The position numbers and the translations under genes are program-made. Positions 7,482 to 11,320 of a stretch of DNA of 11,320 nucleotides are shown one piece after another. The DNA comes from Haloferacaceae archaeon (GTDB lineage: Archaea; Halobacteriota; Halobacteria; Halobacteriales; Haloferacaceae): positions 1 through 11,320 of the forward strand of contig JAHENP010000078.1 of NCBI GenBank assembly GCA_018609965.1. Direction: 5' to 3'. The notes under the pieces are model-generated. The model was not told the origin of the DNA, did no database searches, and saw only the letters and a list, made by a program, of their open reading frames with translations. Each line of letters begins with the position of its first letter. Position 1 is the stretch's first letter.

Positions 7482-7506
7482 GAGAGCGTCGGACACTGTA
7501 ACGTGT

Positions 7507-7767
7507 ATGACAGACGACGTGGAGGCCGAACTCCGCGAACAGTTCACTGAGGCGTTCGGGGGCGCCGACTACCCCGTCTCCAATCAGATGGATCTCGTGC
7601 CGGCGTTGCCCAGCGGCCCGGGGACGACGTTCGAAGCCGGCGACGTGTCGCTGACCGCCATGGAGATGGCGGCCAAGCTCGGCGACGAACAGGAGTTCCC
7701 GTACGACGACGTGGAGACGCTTGTCGACGACGTGATCGACGGGCTCCAGAACCAGGGCGTTCTCTAG
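7507..7767 (+). CDS. MTH865-like small protein
   Basis: The 86-residue acidic protein resembles the MTH865-like family (named after a Methanothermobacter protein with a small helical fold), widespread in haloarchaea and without known function. Features are an N-terminal helix (VEAELREQFTEAF, 5-17), the YPVSNQMDLVPALPSGPGT stretch (22-40), a central GDVSLTAMEMAAKLG segment (45-59) and a C-terminal helix with VETLVDDVIDGLQNQGV. There is no Cys, signal peptide or membrane segment. ATG 7507-7509 is chosen because the upstream frame is basic and non-homologous and a TATA-like box lies 27 nt before it. Its TAG stop overlaps the stop of the minus-strand gene that follows. The family assignment is by recollection of the pattern and is fairly confident. 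Confidence 0.8.
   Translation: MTDDVEAELREQFTEAFGGADYPVSNQMDLVPALPSGPGTTFEAGDVSLTAMEMAAKLGDEQEFPYDDVETLVDDVIDGLQNQGVL
7764..7767. other. CTAG palindrome holding two convergent stop codons
   Basis: The four bases ctag provide TAG for the plus-strand MTH865-like gene (7765-7767) and, read on the other strand, TAG for the minus-strand small Cys protein (7764-7766). The two genes thus overlap by four bases at their ends with no room for a terminator between them. Confidence 0.9.
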
Positions 7768-8015
7768 TCGGCCTCGCGTCGCTCGCGGCCGTGGGTGACA
7801 CACAGAATCTCGCCGGCATCGCTGTCGAGATAGAAGCTGTCGCCGGCCGCCAGGGGTGTATCACAGACAGCACAGCCGTCGCCGTGCGCGACGGCGTACT
7901 TCCCGACCGACGTGTCGACGCGGAGCCGGCCGGCCGCGCGCACGAGCCGGGTCAACCCCTCTCCGATGGCTGTCTCCGTGGGCGAGTCTGCAGTCTCGAA
8001 TCTCACGACTGACAC
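7764..8015 (-). CDS. small unknown protein with a CxxC...CxxH pair
   Basis: I do not recognise this protein by name. From GTG 8013-8015 it has 83 residues. The N-terminal half (VRFETADSPTETAIGEGLTR onwards) looks like an alpha/beta segment. The C-terminal half carries CAVCDTPL followed 19 residues after the second Cys by CVTHG, a CxxC/CxxH arrangement that could bind zinc, and it ends in a charged tail. The ordered, acidic-leaning composition and paired Cys/His argue that it is real rather than a shadow. No ATG exists in the frame: GTG codons at 8022-8024, 8013-8015 and 8004-8006 and a TTG at 8082-8084 are the options, so the start is uncertain. It shares its stop palindrome with the MTH865-like gene. 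Its role is unknown; a redox or nucleic-acid-binding zinc protein is only a guess. Confidence 0.7.
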   Translation of the reverse strand: MSVVRFETADSPTETAIGEGLTRLVRAAGRLRVDTSVGKYAVAHGDGCAVCDTPLAAGDSFYLDSDAGEILCVTHGRERREAD

Positions 8016-8250
8016 GGATACCACTCTGACCGCGCCGTGGCTGTCTCTCTCGGCTCCGGTCAATACCGCCGCAAGTTCTATCAACTCTCGTTACAAACCG
8101 TACATCGAACAGTAAGGAGTTGCAATTTACCCCGGTCGCAGAACACGCCGCGACAGTCGCCCGAGTCACTGTTCTGGCGTGAGCGACGCTGAACGTCTCG
8201 ATTCAAGGGGTAAACGACGTGACCAATTCGAACGTGCGTACAATGCCTAT

Positions 8251-8275
8251 CAACAAAACAAAGATTTATTTGTTG
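8251..8275 (+). promoter_or_regulatory. padR promoter with inverted repeat over the TATA box
   Basis: The plus strand has a strong box A, tttatt at 8265-8270, in the most AT-rich spot of the window. Around it are inverted repeats: caacaaa (8251-8257) with tttgttg (8269-8275), and aacaaa (8257-8262) with tttgtt (8269-8274). The expected transcription start is near 8294, giving a leader of about 90 nt. A repeat overlapping the TATA box is where a repressor would block TBP, so autoregulation by PadR is a reasonable inference. Confidence 0.55.
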
Positions 8276-8369
8276 TGCAACGCAGGTGTTTCACACGGGA
8301 GACACGCGGCCGACGGCAGTCGTGGTCTGTGAGGCCAGGGCCGGCGGGGCGCGTGCCGACCGCAACGGC

Positions 8370-8374
8370 GGAGG
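8370..8374 (+). promoter_or_regulatory. Shine-Dalgarno sequence of padR
   Basis: The word ggagg ends nine nucleotides before ATG 8384 and matches the end of archaeal 16S rRNA. It supports this start codon and shows that the mRNA has a leader, unlike the probable leaderless genes nearby. Confidence 0.6.
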
Positions 8375-8383
8375 AGACACCAC

Positions 8384-8749
8384 ATGTCCGAGGCACGCAC
8401 ACGACACGAGGACGAACGCGAGACCGTGACACGCGATCTCACGGCGTTCCAACGGAACATCCTCGCGATCCTCGCAGACGAACCGATGTACGGGCTGGCG
8501 ATCAAACGAGAACTGGAGTCGTACTACGGGGCCGACGTGAACCACGGCCGGCTCTACCCCAACCTCGACGATCTCGTCGATATGGGGTTAGTCGAGAAGA
8601 GCGAACTGGACAAGCGGACAAACCAGTACGCGCTCACCGACACGGGCCGGGAGACGGTGGTCGACCAGTTGGGTTGGCTCCTCGAGAAGTACATCACCGA
8701 CGCCGGCCGGCGGCGTGAGATCGAACAGCTGCTCGACGGCGTCGCGTAG
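8384..8749 (+). CDS. PadR-family transcriptional regulator
   Basis: The 121-residue protein is a PadR-type winged helix-turn-helix regulator. The N-terminal 18 residues are charged and probably flexible. The DNA-binding domain follows: helix 1 LTAFQRNILAILAD (19-32), the PMYGLAIKRELE turn and helix (34-45), the recognition helix region VNHGRLYPNLDDLVDMGLV (52-70) and the wing KRTNQYALTDTGRE (77-90). A C-terminal helix (92-119) is the usual dimerisation element, shorter than in PadR-s1 proteins. There is no ligand pocket of known type. The gene has its own TATA box, an inverted repeat over it and a good ribosome-binding site. It ends 10 nt from the convergent rnhA-operon protein gene. Autoregulation is likely; the effector and other targets are unknown. 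Confidence 0.9.
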   Translation: MSEARTRHEDERETVTRDLTAFQRNILAILADEPMYGLAIKRELESYYGADVNHGRLYPNLDDLVDMGLVEKSELDKRTNQYALTDTGRETVVDQLGWLLEKYITDAGRRREIEQLLDGVA

Positions 8750-8759
8750 CCGGCCGATC

Positions 8760-9461
8760 TCACAACGGCGACGGCGTCTCGGCAGCTTCGAACACGTACC
8801 GGACGGAGTCGCGAACCACCGCGCGCTGTCGCTCGCTCGGCCAGGCGTTGCGTGGATAGTACTCTGTCAGGAACTCTTCGACCTCCGGAGCCGTCGCCGC
8901 GTCGACCCGTTTGGCGTAGTGGTTGCCGACGAAGTCGGCGAACGCACGGGCGTTCCGGCGGTGGGGGTGGCCGTGTTGCTCGGCCACCCGGTCGACGATC
9001 TCGGCGTTGTACGCCTCGACCTCCTCCCACTCCTCGGGGTCGCCCGGTCCCGACAGCGTGAGTTCGTGTGCCCGGTCGGTGTCCCCGATCCGGTGGGTCT
9101 GGACGGTGCCGTCTTCGACCCACTCTGCGGGGTACAACACGAGCGTGTCGTCGGCCTCCCGGAGCCGGCTGACGAAGTCGTACGCCGCCAGCCGCTCTGC
9201 CCGGTCGGCGCGGTAGGCCGCTGCCTCACTCTCGTCGCTGGCTCGCCGCGCCAGCCGGGTCAGCCGGCGTGTCTCCCCGATCACCGCCTCAGGGAGATCG
9301 CCGCCCGCCGACTCCGCGACACCTGCCCGTTCTCGTGCCGCGCGTGTCGCTGACTGTTCCGTTCGGCCGTTCTCTGTGTCCGTGTCGACTCTCGGCTCTC
9401 TGTCCTCACCTGTCTCCGTGTCGACTCCCCGCTCTCTGTCTGGGCTGTCACTGTCCGTCAT
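8760..9461 (-). CDS. rnhA-operon protein (haloarchaeal, DUF7108-like)
   Basis: This 233-residue protein matches what haloarchaeal genomes call 'rnhA operon protein', known only by its place after rnhA. The first 45 residues are hydrophilic and low in complexity (many D, E, R, T), with a 12-residue unit present twice. The body (about 50-233) is mixed alpha/beta, with LPEAVIGETRRLTRLARRAS (55-74), a strand-rich part DTLVLYPAEWVED (105-117), and a C-terminal helical region from EEWEEVEAYNAEIVDRV to VRYVFEAAE. No catalytic motif, Cys pair or membrane helix is visible. ATG 9459-9461 lies inside the end of rnhA (14-nt overlap), so the two are surely co-transcribed and probably translationally coupled. 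A link to RNA-DNA hybrid or primer removal is suggested only by context. Confidence 0.82.
   Translation of the reverse strand: MTDSDSPDRERGVDTETGEDREPRVDTDTENGRTEQSATRAARERAGVAESAGGDLPEAVIGETRRLTRLARRASDESEAAAYRADRAERLAAYDFVSRLREADDTLVLYPAEWVEDGTVQTHRIGDTDRAHELTLSGPGDPEEWEEVEAYNAEIVDRVAEQHGHPHRRNARAFADFVGNHYAKRVDAATAPEVEEFLTEYYPRNAWPSERQRAVVRDSVRYVFEAAETPSPL
9379..9440. repeat. 36-bp period tandem duplication in the rnhA-operon gene
   Basis: Two 26-nt copies, 9379-9404 and 9415-9440, match at 24 of 26 positions and are offset by 36 nt. This keeps the frame and doubles a 12-residue unit of the kind RVDTDTENGR / GVDTETGEDR in the N-terminal tail. It looks like a slippage duplication in a disordered, tolerant region. 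Confidence 0.75.
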
Positions 9462-10044
9462 CGAGTGCCTCGTTGGCCATCTCGTCGGCGCGCCCGTTTA
9501 GCTCACGCGGGACGTGTTCCAACGACCACCGGTCGAACCGGTCGAACAGCTCCCGCACCCGGACCCGGCGTTCCCGCAGGTCGGGGTCGTTCGTGTCCCA
9601 CTGCCCGCGTACCTGCTTGACGACGAGCTGTGAGTCGCCGCGCACGTCCGCCTCGTCCAACCCGTACTCTGTCGCCGCGGTCAGCCCGCGGATCAGCGCC
9701 TCGTACTCCGCGCGGTTGTTGGTCGTCTCGCCGATCCGCTCTCCGCCCTCGGCGACGATCCCGTCGCTCGTCACGATAGCCCACCCGACCGCCGCCGGCC
9801 CGGGGTTCCCGCGGGAGGCGCCGTCGAAGTAGACGTGTCCCCTCCCGCCACCCTCGCGCAACGGCAGCGTCAACGCCGACGGGTCGCTCCCCTGGACGAC
9901 GACCTTCCCCTCGTAGGCGACGGCTGTCGCCCCGTCGCGGCCCGCACGCCACAGTTCGTGGTCCGTGTTGCCCGGCTCGACGCGCACACCCGCCCGTTCG
10001 AGACGGTCGCGTGCGGTCTCCGGATCACACTCGACGACTGGCAC
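9448..10044 (-). CDS. rnhA: ribonuclease HI (type 1 RNase H)
   Basis: The 198-residue enzyme cleaves RNA in RNA-DNA hybrids, acting on Okazaki primers and R-loops. The catalytic domain spans about 70-198 with the DEDD set: D74 in YFDGASRGNPGP, E113 in NNRAEYEAL, D137 in RGDSQLVVKQV and D187 in ELNGRADEMANEAL. The first 68 residues form an N-terminal extension like that of the characterised Halobacterium RNase HI; it is not the bacterial hybrid-binding domain by obvious motif. The basic protrusion of E. coli RNase HI is missing, as usual for archaeal forms. The start is GTG 10042-10044; no better start is in frame. It lies 67 nt after the helicase gene and overlaps the following gene by 14 nt, suggesting a helicase-rnhA-partner operon for hybrid or repair processing. 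Confidence 0.94.
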   Translation of the reverse strand: MPVVECDPETARDRLERAGVRVEPGNTDHELWRAGRDGATAVAYEGKVVVQGSDPSALTLPLREGGGRGHVYFDGASRGNPGPAAVGWAIVTSDGIVAEGGERIGETTNNRAEYEALIRGLTAATEYGLDEADVRGDSQLVVKQVRGQWDTNDPDLRERRVRVRELFDRFDRWSLEHVPRELNGRADEMANEALDDGQ

Positions 10045-10111
10045 GTCCGTCTCTCGGCGGCGGGCGCGCCTGAACGTTACGCTGCGGCTCCGCTTTCTTC
10101 TGTTCCGGGCG

Positions 10112-11320
10112 CTACCCGTGTTCCTCCCAGAACTGTTCGAGCCCGAATCGGAGCATGTCCGGCGACACCGTCTGGAACTCCTCGCGCACGGCCGGGGGGA
10201 ACAGCTCCCGGACGGAGTTCCAGGAGTCGCGGGCGTACCGCCCGTCGACGAGCACGCGCACCCCGACCTCCTCGGGGCCGCGGATCACCCGACCGATGGC
10301 CTGGCGCGCTTTCCGGACCGCCGGCACGGTCAGTGCGGTCTCGAAGCCGTCACGGGAGAACTGTCGGTCGTAGGCCGTCTGCACCGCGGTCGTCGACGGC
10401 GAGGCGGTGCTGACGATCGGCACGCCACAGATCACTGCCGCCGCGAGCCGGTCGCCGCTGTAGTCGACCCCCTCGGTGAGCGTCCCCCGGATGCTCGTCA
10501 CCAACACCTTCGCCTCGCCCGCGAAGAACGACGACTTCAACGCCTCCGTGGCGGCGTCGGAACTCGACTCGTCGAGCAACACCGACCGTTCGACCCGGTC
10601 GTCGAGCACTTCGGCCATCCACGCCGCCTCGCCGTAGCTGGGCATCCCGACGAGCACGTTCCCAGGTGTGGCCTCGATCACGTCCACAACCGCGTCCGCG
10701 TGCGCCTGTCGGGTCCGGTTCCCCTCGGGGTCGCCGGGCGCGCCCCGATTCTGGTAGGTAAACTTCGGCGCGTCGACCGCGAACGACGCCCGATTGTCCG
10801 CCGGGAACGACAGCCCGAACGTCCGTTCGACGACCGGCCGGTCGGCGTCTGCGAGGTAGTCGACACCGGTCACCTCGCGGAACACGTCCGTCGGCGCCAG
10901 CGTCGCGCTCATCAACACCCCGCCGCCGAACTCCGCGAGCCGCTCGCCCACGGCGCTTGCTGGCACACAGTTCTGGAGCGACAGCCGGGCGTTGTACACC
11001 CGCCGCCAGGAGTCGGGCGCGCCCGTCTCGTCGAACGTCGGCTCCAACTCGATCTCCCGGAAGTACGTCTCGTGGTCGAGTTGGTACCACGCGGTCAACA
11101 CCCGCCCGACTGCAGGTGCCGCCCGCCGACGGTCCTCGTCTTCCGCCTCGTCGAGCACACGTTCGACGACCGCGCCGGCCGCCGCCGCCCGCGACCACGC
11201 CCGGTCACCGTACCCCGCCTGCCGTGCCCACTGGCTGATCGCGTCCTCGGCGGGCGTCTCGGGGTCCCGCAACGGAATTTCGTCCCGTTCCAACGCCCCG
11301 GGGTCGGCGTCGTCCCACCC
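10112..11320 (-). CDS. XPD/Rad3-like superfamily 2 DNA helicase, C-terminal part
   Basis: The frame runs off the window's right edge, so 402 C-terminal residues are visible and the start is outside. It is the second half of an iron-sulfur-type helicase of the XPD/Rad3/DinG group, 5'-3' ATP-driven DNA unwinding enzymes of repair. Visible parts, in order: an Arch-like helical region rich in D, E, R and A, the VLMSATL segment (135-141; motif III region), GNVLVGMPSYGEA (220-232; motif IV region), RGTLTEGVDY (278-287; motif V) and QAIGRVIRG (340-348; motif VI with the arginine finger region). The Walker A, DEAH and Fe-S cysteines lie beyond the edge and cannot be checked. The TTG at 11291-11293 is not the start; coding continues. 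It leads into rnhA on the same strand. Confidence 0.88.
   Translation of the reverse strand, partial: GWDDADPGALERDEIPLRDPETPAEDAISQWARQAGYGDRAWSRAAAAGAVVERVLDEAEDEDRRRAAPAVGRVLTAWYQLDHETYFREIELEPTFDETGAPDSWRRVYNARLSLQNCVPASAVGERLAEFGGGVLMSATLAPTDVFREVTGVDYLADADRPVVERTFGLSFPADNRASFAVDAPKFTYQNRGAPGDPEGNRTRQAHADAVVDVIEATPGNVLVGMPSYGEAAWMAEVLDDRVERSVLLDESSSDAATEALKSSFFAGEAKVLVTSIRGTLTEGVDYSGDRLAAAVICGVPIVSTASPSTTAVQTAYDRQFSRDGFETALTVPAVRKARQAIGRVIRGPEEVGVRVLVDGRYARDSWNSVRELFPPAVREEFQTVSPDMLRFGLEQFWEEHG

Larger units (their letters stand above)
8085..8383. other. 299-nt AT-richer region before padR
   Basis: With the uncertain start of the small Cys gene, up to about 370 nt here hold no confident gene. 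GC is visibly lower than elsewhere, especially at 8091-8130 and 8221-8285. A plus-strand frame starting at GTG 8179 runs through here but is basic and becomes a shadow of padR, so it is not called. The minus strand has box-A-like words (ttgtaac near 8091-8097, tattg near 8061-8066) that could serve the small Cys gene. The plus strand carries the padR promoter described separately. Confidence 0.5.

Noticed and set aside
8107..8174. Inverted repeat gaacagt / actgttc with a 54-nt gap
   Set aside because: Only 7 bp and far apart; expected by chance at this scale, with no supporting context.
8179..8718. 179-codon plus-strand frame before and over padR
   Set aside because: It is basic, Arg-rich and runs out of frame through padR, which has a clear family match and its own ribosome-binding site.
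8554..9123. 189-codon minus-strand frame
   Set aside because: It overlaps padR antisense and the rnhA-operon gene in another phase; the Arg/Gly-rich translation has no domain.
1..11320. CRISPR array, transposon, integrase or toxin-antitoxin genes
   Set aside because: No regularly spaced direct repeats, transposase or integrase motifs, terminal inverted repeats or toxin-antitoxin pairs were found; the gene content is chromosomal housekeeping.

Overview
The window is chromosomal DNA from a haloarchaeon (class Halobacteria). The grounds are high GC, strongly acidic proteins, a response regulator with a HalX domain, archaeal RNase J and prenyltransferase genes, TATA-type promoters with little or no 5' leader, and an rnhA gene followed by the protein usually annotated 'rnhA operon protein'. 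The genus cannot be fixed from the sequence. I see no transposase, phage, plasmid or CRISPR signal; most of the content is housekeeping.

Layout. (1) 1-351, plus strand: the C-terminal end of a HalX response regulator. (2) 521-5269, minus strand: in transcription order menF-type isochorismate synthase (menaquinone precursor), an AIM24-family protein, RNase J (5'-3' RNA decay) and geranylgeranyl diphosphate synthase (archaeal lipid precursor). RNase J and the prenyltransferase are 10 nt apart and form a tight pair; a 279-nt non-coding stretch separates them from the AIM24 gene. (3) 5365-6048, plus strand: a pentapeptide-repeat protein, divergent from menF. (4) 6317-7387, minus: an M42 (TET-type) metallo-aminopeptidase, divergent from a small MTH865-like protein (7507-7767, plus). 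(5) 7764-8015, minus: a small unknown Cys-rich protein whose stop codon shares a CTAG palindrome with the MTH865-like gene. (6) 8384-8749, plus: a PadR-family regulator with its own AT-rich promoter that contains an inverted repeat. (7) 8760-11320, minus: an XPD/Rad3-like helicase (5' end outside the window), RNase HI and the rnhA-operon protein, in transcription order.

How the genes relate. The minus-strand blocks group isoprenoid/quinone metabolism with RNA decay (block 2) and nucleic-acid maintenance (block 7). The single genes between them look independently transcribed. Good box-A sequences sit about 27 nt before the start codons of the M42 and MTH865-like genes, so both are probably leaderless. 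The PadR gene instead has an approximately 90-nt leader with a Shine-Dalgarno sequence.

The least ordinary items are: the pentapeptide-repeat protein, whose 11-plus-30 repeat layout recalls the Qnr topoisomerase-protection proteins; the inverted repeat over the padR TATA box; the unusually long upstream region of RNase J; and the unknown small Cys protein. None of these proves a new system, and I do not claim one.
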